64,000 nt of DNA from Chytriomyces cf. hyalinus JEL632 (taxonomy: Eukaryota; Chytridiomycota; Chytridiomycetes; Chytridiales; Chytriomycetaceae), in assembly GCA_025435555.1 (NCBI GenBank), contig JAIWWG010000018.1, positions 413,496 to 477,495 on the forward strand. The letters are read 5' to 3'. Of this stretch, positions 1 to 11,245 are shown piece by piece. A model generated the notes under the pieces. It was not told the origin of the DNA, searched no databases, and worked only from the letters and a program-made list of their open reading frames with translations. The translations under genes and the position numbers were made by a program. Position 1 is the stretch's first letter. Each line of letters opens with the position of its first letter.

Positions 1-266
1 ATCAAGTGTGCACCTTTAGTCGCAGGATGAACAGCAATGTAGGCAACAGAGCACGCTGGGTCCTGCAAGATTTGGATCAAGGCGTTCTTGTTCGCATCTG
101 TCGACAGGCCTCACTTGCAGCGTCGCATTCAGAGGGGTCTATTCCGACATGCGCTGGTGGAAGCGAGTTGCACATGTGCGTGATGAGTTGCGAGACAGAT
201 TTTGACTGTATTGTTAATATTGTATGCCCACAGGTTTATTGGATCGAACAGCGCCTCCCATTTTGC
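1..266. other. No gene recognised
   Basis: This stretch lies downstream of the ARPC5 stop codon. Open frames here read through with no recognisable domain and have no convincing splice structure. It probably holds the ARPC5 3' region and part of a neighbouring intergenic space. Confidence 0.4.
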
Positions 267-912
267 TTAAACAGTCTGTCGATCAGTCATGACGCGCACA
301 ATGCTTCCGAGACCGGTGACTTCCGTGACCTGCAATATCGAGTTTGCCGTGTGAATAAATGGAACTTTACACATCGTGCAAGTAAGTCACCTTCTCGTGC
401 CAGCCGAGCAGCATCGATGCACTGTACAGATCCGGATGCGCCATGCCCCTATACACAAACTTGATCAGAGTGTCCAGCTGGAACGGCGCAAGCTGCTGCA
501 CAACCAAAGACACTTCATTCGCACGCGGGGCGGACAAGGCCTCCATCACAACTTGCAAGTTGAGATCCTGTTGGTCGAGAAGGATGAATATGTGGTGGAC
601 AAGCATGGCGCGAAGATTAATCCACTGCAACCAAGTTCAAGCACAAGCAGGTACCTTGCAGTTCTGAGGGTCCTTCCCCACAGCCGGGTCCTCCAGTGCT
701 TTGCTCACTGCATCGACGAATGCACCGCTAGAGTTACAAGCCGCCCTCAGCTGGATGGGTCAAAATCAAATAGCACTTGATGCATACCGTGAAATTGCGC
801 CGCGCACGAAATTCGATCGCTCCTGAATCAGGCTGTTCAGATGCGCCTCCCCTCGCTCTACGTATCCAACAATCTCGTCTGCGAATTCGTCATCGTCTGC
901 AAAGTCGGCCAT
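267..912 (-). CDS. ARPC5: Arp2/3 complex subunit 5 (p16-Arc)
   Basis: Smallest subunit of the Arp2/3 complex, which nucleates branched actin filaments in the cytoplasm. Four exons can be read on the minus strand: 912-788, about 727-655, 567-391 and 329-267, together 145 codons, the usual family length. The N-terminus is acidic (MADFADDDEFADEIVGYVER). The middle exon carries the NLQVVMEAL helix and the LIKFVYRGMA segment followed by LLGWHEK. The last exon encodes a C-terminus of the form GSIVRVMTDRQTV. All introns are GT-AG and 33-87 nt long. The acceptor of intron 1 is ambiguous: two in-frame AGs, CTGAG and CTCTAG, are possible. Identity rests on near-colinear similarity to the family's C-terminal half. 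The gene fits a fungus with amoeboid or endocytic actin networks. Confidence 0.93.
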
Positions 913-949
913 TTTTTATCGTGTTTATTTACTTCCTCTCATTTATTTA

Positions 950-1232
950 GTGGGACGCTACTCAGACTTGAACCCGACCGAGTGGCTGTTAGGAGCTGGC
1001 TCTGCTTTCAACACATTGCCTGTGTCCACCGTCTTGCGAAGGACCAAGGACATGTATGTTGAAGCGGATGCACTCATGCAAGTGTATGGCGCAGAGTCTG
1101 TTGCGCTTGGATGCGCGGAAGGTATACCTTGACGCATATTCGGACATGTCATGACCGGTCCTCGCTTGCTCGTATTCCTTGCTCAAGGGAAGTGCTTTCT
1201 GGTGACTCTTGTACCGGCTTGACAAAAATATA
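950..1232 (+). CDS. Possible small gene, function unknown
   Basis: An open frame begins right after a good 3' splice site (TTTATTTAG ending at 950) and encodes a segment rich in ordinary residues (NPTEWLLGAGSAFNTL, then LRRTKDMYVEADALM). A donor GTATAC follows at about 1123, and an acceptor at about 1188 would add a short tail ending in TGA. There is no ATG in frame, so an upstream exon, overlapping the ARPC5 start region, would be needed. I recognise no family. It may be the end of a small gene or a chance frame. Confidence 0.2.
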
Positions 1233-1608
1233 CTGAGTTCCTAAAGCAAACACGGAGCACTCTTGTTTTCCTTCGGATTTTACCGGCCGGTTATTAAAGA
1301 ATCATTCTCATCATTATTACCGTGTGTTGGTTTCCCTGTTCCAAAGATGTGGTCCAAAATGTGCGCTTGACAGATGACACTGGTTTTAAAATAGCGCACA
1401 TGATCTGGTCATGAAGGGATAATTTCTGGCGTGCCAATCCAAGGCTTCAACTGAACTTGATGCTTCCCCTTTGTTCTTTTGGAGACTGACTGTTTTGCCA
1501 TTTATATACATGCGATCCCAGAACGCTACCAAATTATATCCAAATGAACGATGGGCATTACGTCACATTATAGAAAAATATATGCGTTAAACTTTTCAAT
1601 AATTGTGC

Positions 1609-1681
1609 GCCTGGCTAGCTCAATCGGTAGAGCGTCAGACTCTTAATCTGAAGGCTGTGGGTTCGACCCCCACGTTGGGCG
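1609..1681 (+). tRNA. trnK-CUU: tRNA-Lys (CUU anticodon)
   Basis: A 73-nt cloverleaf. The acceptor stem GCCTGGC pairs with GTTGGGC (with G-U pairs). The D-arm is GCTC..GAGC, the anticodon stem TCAGA/TCTGA closes the loop CTCTTAA giving anticodon CUU, and the T-arm is GTGGG TTCGACC CCCAC. No intron. The B-box GGTTCGACCC is intact and a T-run follows about 10 nt downstream, as expected for an RNA polymerase III terminator. The same tRNA sequence recurs at 22751-22823. Confidence 0.97.
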
Positions 1682-2432
1682 TTCTTGTTTTTAAAACCCT
1701 CAATGTTTTTATGCTTTCTGCGATTAACCGAAGATTGCTCCGTTCAAAATGGCTGGGGTTGAAGCCGACAGTATTGCCAATGGTCTAAGAATACCTTGGG
1801 TGCGAGATTTCGTCTGCAAAGAATACTGAACGAATCTGCAACCAAGATCACCATGAACGAAGTGCGCCGAAGCGTTTCGCTCCAAATTGCGGAGATCTCG
1901 CGGTTGCTGCGTCAACAAGGCAACTTATATAACAGGGGTTCGCCATTACTTGTCTGGTGAGGGAGATGAATGGATTGATTGATGCCGTCTGAACTGCAAA
2001 CAGCCGTTAACACTTGTAAACACACACAGTAAACGCAAGTGGGGTCTCAACATACAAACCTTCTACAATGCATCCACCCACGAAACTGGTGTTCATGTAT
2101 TGGTGATCATTCTCACGGACAAACCAGGCGAATCCGAGACGGAATTCCAGTCTTTAACTGCGCCCATAATAAAGAGCGAGCGATTTAAAAGGTTTGGAAA
2201 GCATGACGCGTTGATGCTACCAGTTCATAAAGACTTGAGCGGGAGGTATGAATCAGCCAGAAAATTACGTAGTCAGCGCTGTTGTTGTCAAGAGATGCGC
2301 TAACCTGAGAGCATGAAGTGCCCGCCTGTTTAAAGCCAGTCGCATCTGATTCTTGTCACGAACTCTACGTCAACAACATCGAATGAAATCAAATTCCAAA
2401 CACGATCCAGATCGGGAGGACTCCCTCAAAAC
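1682..2432. other. Intergenic with one possible short coding stretch
   Basis: Around 1793-1960 on the plus strand there is a helix-like frame (RLQRILNESATKITMNEVRR) ending near a GTGAGG donor. A possible start ATG sits at 1750 in a different frame, with no clear way to join the two. It might be part of a small nuclear or kinetochore-type protein, but no family is recognisable. The rest (1961-2432) shows nothing I can support apart from the 5' region of the DUF2256 gene. Confidence 0.25.
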
Positions 2433-2645
2433 ATGCCACCAAAACCAACCTCCGTTGCTGCTGCTGCTTCCGCTGTCTCTAAAGCAAGCTACGCGATGAT
2501 GCTCGACCGCGGCGTTATGAAGCAGTTCAAGTTGTGTGTGCAGTGTCAGTTGCCAATGACGAGACGGAAGAAGTGGGCGAGTGATGTAGTGTGGGATGAG
2601 GTGCGGTACTGTTCGGACAGATGTAGGAAGGCGTCGAAAAAGTGA
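2433..2645 (+). CDS. DUF2256 small zinc-binding protein
   Basis: Single-exon gene of 70 codons. The C-terminal half matches the DUF2256 pattern: two CxxC-type knuckles (LCVQCQLPM and YCSDRCRK) around the signature [14 protein letters not shown]. Family proteins are short, often fused or adjacent to photolyase-like proteins in bacteria, and have no established biochemical role. The four cysteines suggest one structural zinc site. The N-terminus is Ala/Ser-rich and may be disordered or a targeting sequence. The ATG in ACATGCC is the first in frame. Confidence 0.85.
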   Translation: MPPKPTSVAAAASAVSKASYAMMLDRGVMKQFKLCVQCQLPMTRRKKWASDVVWDEVRYCSDRCRKASKK

Positions 2646-2834
2646 TGTTGTCTCTCTGAAAGGCGGCGGGACTCAAGGAAGCCAGGAGTAGCTGGCATTG
2701 CTAGATGCCGAAGGGACTGCAACACTGACAAAACCGCCAGGAAATAAAACTCTTATTCCCGCATTTGCATTCAACCCTTCGTTGACGATTTGATAAAACT
2801 GTTCCGGTATTCTTGACCGTACATCTCGAATCGC

Positions 2835-2860
2835 AAAAAAAAAAAAAAAAAAAAAAAAAA
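2835..2860 (+). repeat. Poly(A) tract, 26 nt
   Basis: An uninterrupted A26 lies between the convergent 3' ends of the DUF2256 gene and VPS41. It could be a retroposed poly(A) tail or simple slippage. No retroelement coding sequence is next to it. Confidence 0.9.
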
Positions 2861-2955
2861 GGATATCCAGCATCTTAAAAACCTATGTAAAAAAACAAAA
2901 TAGATAGCATGCAAAAAAACTGCCCACAAGTTCAATCCTCGAATAATCGCGGCAA

Positions 2956-5900
2956 TCAAACCCGACAAGGGGGACACGGCACATCCCCCACACCACCTTT
3001 GGCAACGCCAACAACTAAACCACCTCGAATCTCCTTCAACTCCATCAACCGATCCAAATCGGTAACAAGCTCTCGCCCAGCTTCTACATTCGGTACAGTG
3101 GTATCCACCACCCCAACCAAGCCACCAGCACCCTCGTTGCCGCTTTCCACAGAAAATCGAGTCATAGTAGATAGTCGGGCCCCTTCATACACAAAAGACG
3201 CTGAAGATGCGTTGTAAATTTCGGCAATTGTTCGCGCAGTTGCTGCAGGAATTGCCGGTGGGACGGCGGAGAGGTGGGCTGGCGCGGTTGTGGGTCGATG
3301 AATTGGAGAATCAGCCATACTGCGTTCCAGAGCCATTGATTTTGAGAGCAGGCATGATTTGTGGTACATGTGTTTGCAAAAGTAACTGACAATGTTTTTG
3401 TCAGGGTCTGTTTTTATTGTTGAAAATTGTCAGCTTTGTGGTTGATTTACAGGAAAGTGGGAAATGATTACCATCAAACAGAATTTTGGAGCCGCAGAGA
3501 TTGCATTCGATCTCCTCCTGTTTAGTTTTTGTTTTTGTTTCAGGATAATAAGAGGGCCAAAACTTGATCCAGTTCTTGCATTCCAAACCTGAAAACGCAA
3601 GCGCCATTCTCTGTGGAGAATGTAAATTCTACGCAAGCGCCATTCTCTGCGCAGAATGAAAATTCTCCATCAACTCCACAGCATCACTGTTCGGGATCTG
3701 CTGCATCAGTTTAACCGGGTCAATGTGGGAGCCCAGGTTTTCAAGGAGGCCAATGATGAATGCTGCCGGTGTTAATTAAAGTTAGAGGTGCTGCGTTTAG
3801 GAAGGAGTTGCGACTGCTACTGACGTGGTTTATCCATGGAGTACCTGATCAATTTGATCATCATTCTGCTCTTTGGCGAATTCGATTGCTTGCTTCACTC
3901 ACATCACCCAGCCTATTTCAATGCCACAATGATTTTGAGAAAAAAGAACCTTTTGAATCCGGAAAAAAGTAACCTCGTACCGATCACTTACAAGCTTTAA
4001 AGCCCTCCGATTATCCCCCATTTTCCCCAACAGATACACCATTTCAGGGACCAAATCTCGGATTACACATAGATTGTAAGCAGACTGGACTTTATACGTT
4101 GCTGACGAGCGGAGGAAATCAAGAAGGGGGGTTGGGTCGAAATCTGCGTACAGTTCCACCTGCCCCAATAGAAGTTAACTCACAACACACGACCGTAATG
4201 CGTTACCTGCATCGAATGGAATTCGACACCTTCCGCTGGATCATGTCGAAACAAGGCATCAAGATAGACGTGCACGTGCTTCTTTTTCCCCGACAGCAGT
4301 TTAACGATGCTTGAAAACTGATAAAAATGAACACATAAGATGGAAACTGACGCGTGATTCGATCAAAAAGCTGCGAAACAACGTACCGGTGCGCGATCTG
4401 TATTTGCCACCAGCAAGCCAACACCTTCTTCAAATCCCGCCCTCCTTGAAACTCTCGCCGTCCCGCCAATATCCACCGAATCTCCAACAGGACCGCCCAG
4501 AAACCCTTCCTCTCGTCCAGTCCAATGTCGACTCGCATCCACACTTTCTTCCTTCATTTCCGCGTTTTAAAATCGTATGCCATGACAAGGTCGACATGCG
4601 CTTGCATGGTTTGAAACAGGTTTTGAGCAATGACGAGTTTCATTATTCTGGACGGTGCTGTTTCAAGCCGTATAGAAGCGCCTTTTCGAATCGTTGCGTG
4701 GCAAGGGTGAGGGTGATTCCTGCGTCCAGCAGATGGGTATCAGTTGGCTGGTTTTCGAGCAGGTATTCAACGGCGTCTGTCACTACTTTGAGACTGTATA
4801 AATCAGTCGGCCATGTTTTGATGAGGTGCACAAACATCTGCAAAAGTGTAAGTTCAAATTTTTGAAGGTTTCTGCTTTGACTGAGCAAAACTAACCTTCT
4901 TGTCCGTTTCCAAAAATCGCGACAGGTTCATTTCATAGGCCGTCTTGCTTAACTGTGCCGTTTCGGGCTTGTAGGGAATAAAAGGGAGAATCTCGGCAAG
5001 TTTATCGACTCCAATAAACAAATAGACCCATTCTTCCCATAGCTTGGCATCATTTCGAAGAACTTTGGGAGACATGGACGCAGCCTTGACGTAGTTTCCT
5101 GCAAACGCGCAATTTCAGTTGTTCGATATGGTGTTATATCGCCAAGTTGAAATATTCCAAGCGCACCTTCATCCATGAGACTCTTCACGTACCCAAGACC
5201 AATCCGGATCTCATCTTCGCCTTGCATCGCACCTTCATACAGACTGCCATCAGCTTCTCGACGGTTATCCATCACCTTCTCCGCCAAATGCAGCGCTTCT
5301 TCGAATCGAGAATTATCAGTCAACCACTTGATGCGGTCGTCCGTGTTTCTTGGCCGGGCTACGATGATGTCTTTCGGTGAAACAATGTAAAACGTGGTAT
5401 CTCCAGCTGTCGCCAAATAAGCTGTCACACAAACAGGAAGAAGGCTCAGCCCTTGCTGTGCAAACATTCACACAGGGACTGACCCAACTGATAATCATTT
5501 GCGCGGCAATGCTCGTATCCAAAGACATTCAAAACATCGTTCGCAACATGCACGCCACTCATATCCACGACATGTACTTCAGGTTGCTGCGAGACAAGTC
5601 GTTTGGCGATTCGCGCGTTTTCCTCCGTCGGTAACACATCAACGTTCCGCACTCGATCCAAATCAACAATAAAGCTTAAAAAGAACAATCTGATCCAAAA
5701 GCGGTGCAATCCCAGCCACAATAAAATCATTTGAAAGTCGCAAATAATTTCGACATATTTCGAAGGAATCGAGAGAGTTGTTGCGGGTACTGGTTGTTGT
5801 GGGGAGAGAATCGGGTTGTTGCTGACACGGTCTTTGACGATCCCGATTTTAACCGAGTCGGCCCATCCAATCATGAGCGTGTTTTCGTCTTTCCAGCAGA

Positions 5901-6588
5901 GATTGCATCGGAATAAATGCGCTTCCGACGGGGCGATCAATGTATGCGAATTTTTGCTGAGTGGCAACATCGTAGATTTTGACTTCCTGGTTTCTCGTTT
6001 GTGAGGATACATTCTCATTGATCGCAACAAGTCACTCACTGCATCATTTGCCCAAGCAACATAATTTCCCTTCCAGGCAATAGCACCAAGGGGCCCCTCG
6101 CCACTGCCAATCACAGTATCAAACGGCGCAAACCAACCCTTTGCAGTAATGACAAGGTCGCCTGCAAGACCACCTGACGCAATAGCTTTTGTGGGTTTTC
6201 GAGCGTGATCGTGTTCCAAAGCAAGCGCTTTTAAAGGTCGCAGATGTCGTCCTGACAATGTTATTGACACGTCAGATGAGTAAAGAGCATATACAGCGAC
6301 CTGAAATGCATGAATTCGAATGAATTCATAAGGAAGAAGGAAGTAAGAAGGAAAACACACCTTGCCGTCATCGCTCGCTGACGCAACAAACTCTGCGCAC
6401 GAGTCTATCGCAACGCAAGTGACGGATGCAGCATGCGAGCTGAAGCGCTTGACGGCATTGCCAGTGAGGTCCAGCATATGTACACAGCTGGTATTTGAGC
6501 ATGGGCCCTTCGTCGTCGTCAGAGTCATCATCATCGTCGTCTTAGTCTTCGCTGGATTCGGTGGATTCATTGTCTGCGCTGTTGTCAT
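2956..6588 (-). CDS. VPS41: Vps41, HOPS complex subunit, frame-disrupted
   Basis: Subunit of the HOPS tether that drives vacuole/lysosome fusion. Recognisable in order on the minus strand: WD40-like N-terminal propeller (SDDGK; ITAKGWFAPFDTVIGSGEGP; RCNLCWKDENTLMIGWADSV; IPSKYVEII), then FYIVSPKDIIVARPR..DRIKWL opening the clathrin-like helical repeats, LLVANTDRAPV, QVELYADFDPTPLLDFL, and a C-terminal zinc finger (ECNLCGSKIL, KHMYHKSCL, final CPPC). At least ten exons with short introns. Odd: an in-frame TAA (6544-6542) splits the acidic N-terminus, roughly 35 residues of the first propeller blade are absent at about 6487, and three one-base shifts (G-run 5930-5933, 4646-4647, 4565-4568) break otherwise conserved sequence. 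The ATG at 6588 is the start of the open frame but may not be the true start. The start lies 128 bp from the divergent Sec14 gene, suggesting a shared promoter. Confidence 0.9.
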
Positions 6589-6716
6589 CGTGCTCCTTTG
6601 TCCAACTCTGCCTCTGTTCGCATTTTATGGATTTACTTTCTGTTAAAATTTGAACACTGGCTCAAGAAAGCTTGAAAGCTTCCCAGTTCCAGAAGAAAGA
6701 ACAAAACAAAATCGCC

Positions 6717-7825
6717 ATGTCCAGCACCGACCCATCTTTGAACGACGCGCAGCTCTCATTTTTTAAAGACGCGTTGGGGGCCCATTTTAACCCCGCGTCT
6801 CACTCAGACGCGCTTCTCGTTCGCTTCCTCAAAGCCCGTAACTGTAACGTTGAACTTGCAAAAACAATGTTCATAAACTGGCGAGAGTGGTATGCTCGAG
6901 AGGGTGTAGGTAAGTAGTCTTCTGACTGCTGGCATGAACAGACTCAACAACTGTTCCCTCAGATGATATCGTGGCCAATTTCGCCTTCCACGAGCACGCA
7001 GACCTTCGCAAAATCTACCCCAAGTCTGCCCACAAAACAGACAAACAGGGCCGCCTTCTTTTATTCGAACAATTTGGCAAACTGGATGCCACAGAGTTTT
7101 TCCAAATCACAACCCTGGACCGCATCTCAAAGCTTGAAATCCGCGAGGCCGAGAAACTTGAACTCTACCGCTTCGCAGCTTGTTCCAAAGCCGCTGGAAA
7201 AGTCGTGGACAAAGTCGTTGTGGTCATGGACGTGAAAGATTACCCGTTCATGCAGTTTTACCGCATCCAGGGACTCATTTCAATAATTGCAAACATTAAT
7301 TCAAACTACCATCCAGAGACGCTGGGTCAAGTGCTTGTTATTAACGCACCGTATCTGTTTTCTGCGGTGTGGTCTGTTATTGTCAATATTATCCCTGCAG
7401 ACACTGCGTCGAAATGTAGGATCCTGGGTTCGGACTATCAAGCGGCACTGCTTGAGATTATTAGCCCTGAGAATCTACCCGCCATGTATGGAGGAACTTG
7501 CGAGTGTCCCGGAGGCTGCAATTACGCGGATGTGGGGCCATGGAACGATGGAACTGTGGAAGGGTATCCAGACACGTTCTGGGAGGGATTCGCTCAGCGA
7601 GATATGGATGCACAAGCGGCAGTTCTTGCTGCCAAAATTGCCGAAGCCGATGTGGTAAAGCCGGCTGCTGCCAAGCGGGGCAGCATCGCAAGTCTCAAAG
7701 AGCGCTTCTCAAGAAAAGGAAGCTTGGCCGGGCCAATTCCAACTGTCGAAGGAAACAATGGCACATCAAGAAAGAGCGTCACTGAGTCCATTGAAGAAGA
7801 AGACGTGTTTGTGGATGCGGAATAA
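6717..7825 (+). CDS. Sec14-like phosphatidylinositol transfer protein, copy 1
   Basis: CRAL-TRIO/Sec14 lipid-exchange protein of 351 residues, probably cytosolic and Golgi- or endosome-associated. Two exons (6717-6909, 6963-7825) with a 53-nt intron. The N-terminal CRAL-TRIO-N helices carry LLVRFLKARNCNVELA. The lipid-binding domain runs about residues 75-260 (DKQGRLLLFEQFGKLD, VVVVMDVKDYPFMQFYRI, NYHPETLGQVLVINAPYLF, KCRILGSDYQ, GGTCECPGGC). The last 70 residues are Ser/Lys-rich and probably disordered. The stop codon is embedded in AATAAA, a canonical poly(A) signal. The next Sec14 gene starts 13 bp downstream. It shares an upstream region with divergent VPS41. Confidence 0.93.
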
Positions 7826-7838
7826 AATTCGATCAAAA

Positions 7839-8877
7839 ATGTCATCTTTGCATCTGAGCGACGCCCTGCCCACCTTCAAAGAGTCGCTTGGATCCGACTA
7901 CGATCCATCGCAGCACTCGGACATCCTGCTCGGACGCTTCCTCAAAGCGCGCAGCTTTGATGTTCCGTTGGCCACAGCCATGTTCATCAAGTGGCGCGAG
8001 TGGTATGTCCAAGAGCGAGTAGGTGCCGTCACAACCAGACATGCATCCGTTCGTATGACTGATCATGCCCCTCCTTCGCCTGCAATGCAAACAGATGACA
8101 TTCTGCAAACATTCACATTCCCAGAACTCCCCGCCCTCCGCGAAATCTATCCCCGCTTCCAACACAAAACCGACAAACAAGGCCGCATGGTCGTGTACAA
8201 CCAATTCGGCAAACTCGATGTCTCCAAAATCTTTCAAATCACGACTCCAGAACGTATGCTGACATATGAAATTCGCGAATCGGAAAAACTGGAGAAATAC
8301 CGGTTTCCGGCGCTTACGAAGAAGGCTGGAAGGAATGTGGATAAAGTTGTGTTGGTGTTGGATGTAGCAGGGTTTCCTTTCATGCAGTTTTATCGGATTC
8401 AGGCCGTGTTGGGAAAGATAGCTGAGAATAATTCCAGTTGAGTAGTGTTTTTGCTGTGTCTATCGATAGATCACTGTCTAGTGCATGTCTTATAATCTTC
8501 CCTTTCTTGCTTGGCATTTTCGATTCCCAGATTACCACCCCGAAACCCTCGGCCAAGTGCTCATCATCAACGCGCCCTTCATTTTCAAAGCAATCTGGAA
8601 ACTCATTGTCAACATTATCCCCGCCGAAACCGCCGCGAAATGCAATATCCTGGGCTCGGATTATCAAGAAACGCTGCTCAACCTTATCGACGCTGAAAAT
8701 GTTCCCAAGTTTTTTGGTGGGACGTGTGAATGTCCAGGAGGTTGTGAAAGGGCAGATGTTGGGCCGTGGAATGATGGGACTGTGGAAGGATATCCGGATG
8801 AGTTTTGGGAAGGGTTTCGGAAACGGGATTTGGATGCGGCGGCTGCTGCGATATCAGCATCTGATGAGATGAAATAA
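7839..8877 (+). CDS. Sec14-like phosphatidylinositol transfer protein, copy 2
   Basis: Tandem paralogue of the preceding gene, 290 residues, without its disordered tail. Three exons: 7839-8022, 8095-8436 and 8531-8877. The first intron sits at the same codon and phase as in copy 1, so the pair arose by duplication, and the second intron is unique to this copy. Domain hallmarks repeat: DILLGRFLKARSFDV, DKQGRMVVYNQFGKLD, FPFMQFYRIQAVLGK, HPETLGQVLIINAPF, CNILGSDYQ, CECPGGC. A start so close to the upstream stop leaves no room for a separate promoter between them. Its promoter must lie inside copy 1, or the two are made from one transcript. Confidence 0.93.
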
Positions 8878-9254
8878 ATTAAGGTTGAAAAATAGAAAAG
8901 CATTCGATGCGGGTTGGAGTGAATGAGGTGGAGATGATCCAATCCCTGCAATGAAATTTCCCCTTCATTCTTATCCCTTGTTTCCCGCACCCAGCAAGTC
9001 TCGCATTCTGGGCAGCAGCCGAGTACTTGCGTATGATCCATGGGTTATTTACCGGTGGTAATTGTATCGCCGAGGTGGTGGTATGCCGTCCTTGCAAGTG
9101 GCACGCCAAGTTTGGTCAACCACGCGAAATTTCATTCGAGGTGTCTTTTAAACGATCACCTCCTATAAAACACCCTACACAAGGGCACAAAACAAAAGCA
9201 AAAGCAATTAGACCTCAGTACACCCTTCGCAAGACTAGACGGACAACAAGACAG
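8878..9254. promoter_or_regulatory. Upstream region of the secreted protein gene with TATA box
   Basis: A TATAAA at 9164-9169 lies 86 nt before the ATG at 9255, a position compatible with a TATA-driven gene. No coding sequence is supported in this interval. Confidence 0.45.
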
Positions 9255-9851
9255 ATGCTACACCTCATTCTGATGTCCATCACCCTCCTGGCATCATCCA
9301 TCAACGCAGTAACCCTCCACAACACCCCCTTCCAAGCCATTTCCGGCAATGACGGCCCCACAATCAAACCCAACACCCGCTACCGCGCCTACCAAAACCA
9401 CGACTGGCCCTCATTCGACTACACCACCTCCTTCACTCCAACTCTCCAAACATGCGCCGAAACTGCCACAACAAACCAAAAATCCTTCTTCACATACAAC
9501 GCCATCACAAAAACATGTACGCTCAAGAACCCAACTTCCTTACCCGGTGCTGGTATGACTGTCCCGTTCAGGAACAGTGTTATTTGGGGAACATTTGATT
9601 TGGACTTTAACGACGCGTATGACTTTTATGACGCGGATGACGTGTTTATGGCGCCAAGGATTGTTGGATCGATTTCTGCGTGTCAGGATTGGTGTATTGC
9701 GAATAGCGCCACGTGTGCCATGGCCACGTTTCATCAGGGAAAGTGTTACTTGAAGCAGCCGGTTTATACGAGTGATAACAACATGTATGCCGGTTTTGTG
9801 TGGAACTTTTTTGATCCGAATCCCAATTTTGCGAGTGTGGATCGGCGGTGA
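9255..9851 (+). CDS. Secreted protein with PAN/apple-like cysteine module
   Basis: Intronless, 198 residues. It begins with a clear signal peptide (MLHLILMSITLLASSINA), so the product is secreted or wall-associated. Two cysteine-bearing segments follow: TLQTCAETATTNQKSFFTYN with a paired KTCTL, and near the C-terminus ISACQDWCIANSATCAMATF with KCYL. Spacing of the second resembles PAN/apple or WSC-type adhesion modules that bind carbohydrate or protein. Aromatic and Asp-rich stretch between (DFYDADDVF). No catalytic motif seen. The start is preceded by a TATA box 86 nt upstream. Family assignment is by cysteine pattern only. Confidence 0.7.
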   Translation: MLHLILMSITLLASSINAVTLHNTPFQAISGNDGPTIKPNTRYRAYQNHDWPSFDYTTSFTPTLQTCAETATTNQKSFFTYNAITKTCTLKNPTSLPGAGMTVPFRNSVIWGTFDLDFNDAYDFYDADDVFMAPRIVGSISACQDWCIANSATCAMATFHQGKCYLKQPVYTSDNNMYAGFVWNFFDPNPNFASVDRR

Positions 9852-9975
9852 GAGTTTAGTGAGTAGTTTGTTGTGTGGCTGTTGCTGCAGATAAAATAAA
9901 AGGCATACTTTTAACCACTCGCGCATGACCGCCATGCATCCCAAATGAATAATTTTTATTTATTTATTTGCCATC

Positions 9976-11079
9976 TCAACTCCTGCCACTCATGACACCC
10001 ATACTTCGCCTGCCAGTCTGGGCGGCGACAACCGTCTCCTTGCCAGCCTGGGAATCCCTCAAACTGGCGTTCCCACCGCTCGTGACTGGGAACTGTGAAT
10101 CTCTTCGAAGTTCCATTGAGCAAATAATGTTGGACGGTGTTGCGGCCCGAATCTCCTCTGCGAAAAACAATAACGCGTCAAATAAACGAAATGATGGGGG
10201 AAAAAAAAGATAATGCGCAACTGTAAAACAGTTCCATGTTCATCAAGTTTACGTAAATGTAGTCCTGGAAGCCCCAAGCAACAATGAGCCGATCGATCGC
10301 GTACTCGTGACTGTAGACGATATACATGACCACCACATTGATGATCAGAGCCAGCAACGACCGAACAGCTGTTTCGGAAAAAAGATATTCAGAGTTATAC
10401 AAGAAATGGGAAAAAAATGGATGAGGAGTCCCAACCGTTCTCAATCGCGATTTTCGTAAAAAGGTCCAAACCATAGTGAAACGGAAACCCGTTCATGCAC
10501 AAAACAACTATACTCGCACCCGTAGCAAACGCATCACAAATCGTGTCCGCCAAGTTATAATAGAACCCAGTCAACGCGCTGCCTTGGTAATTGCAGAACC
10601 CGCCTTCCTCGTCCCAAGAGATTTGCAGCAAGAAAACATCCGCCACGGACCAGCCAACCCGATTCGCAATACATAACACTGCCAGCACAAGAAAGATTTT
10701 GTTGTGTCTCGCTGTGATGTATGATTTTTTGAGGATAAACATGTCAAAGATGATCATGAACGCGTGATATGTGACGGAGCCAAAGTAGTTGCCCACAACA
10801 CAGTTTGAGTGGGTTGGAGAGTATGTGGGGAGGAATAGGAAAAAGTTTGCGAGTGCAAACGCGTTGAAAAAGACTAAAGTGCCCATTAGGAAGACTGGTT
10901 CTCGTCGTCGGAGGGCAGTTATGAATCTGGGTACTGTTGGTTTGCAGTGTCAGTAAATAATTTTAGGGCCAGTCACTGCATGGACAACAACCTGAGGTGA
11001 TCAGGCCTTTGAAGCTGGAGTCGATGCAGAGCCCAAACACGAGGGCGGCAAGAGGGAGACCCGTCAGCTCGCTGCTCAT
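9976..11079 (-). CDS. Polytopic (about 7-TM) membrane protein, function unknown
   Basis: Four or more exons. The first, starting at 11079, encodes MSSELTGLPLAALVFGLCID. A second starts near 10925, followed by the long exon to about 10440 with several hydrophobic helices (LVFFNAFALANFFLFLP; FMIIFDMFILKKSY; IFLVLAVLCIANRVGW). A further exon has LLALIINVVVMYIVY, and the last has a soluble Ser-rich tail ending MGVMSGRS. Single cysteines in predicted outside loops could form a disulfide. The layout resembles orphan heptahelical proteins expanded in chytrids and the gene at 38347-39486 is similar in build. No motif of a known receptor family is visible. Start codon is 166 bp from the divergent gene at 11246. 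Confidence 0.65.
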
Positions 11080-11245
11080 GGTGTTGCGAAGTTGGTGAAT
11101 TTAAAACTATCTATGGCAATCTTTGACAATGCTGCTTATTAAATAACTTCCACAGCAACCCTTTTCAAAAAGTCAACTACGGAGCGAACCAACGCGAGCG
11201 ATTTTGGACTTAAAGTTTCAGCGGAAACATTTTATATTTATTTCA

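Noticed and set aside
841-1225. Overlapping ORFs on both strands around the ARPC5 start
   Set aside because: Most are antisense or out-of-frame shadows of ARPC5 exon 1. Only the 950-1232 frame had any splice support and is listed with low confidence.
2839-2860. Poly(A) as proof of a retroposed gene
   Set aside because: The neighbouring DUF2256 gene has no target-site duplication and the tract lies beyond its 3' end on a convergent boundary. Slippage explains it.
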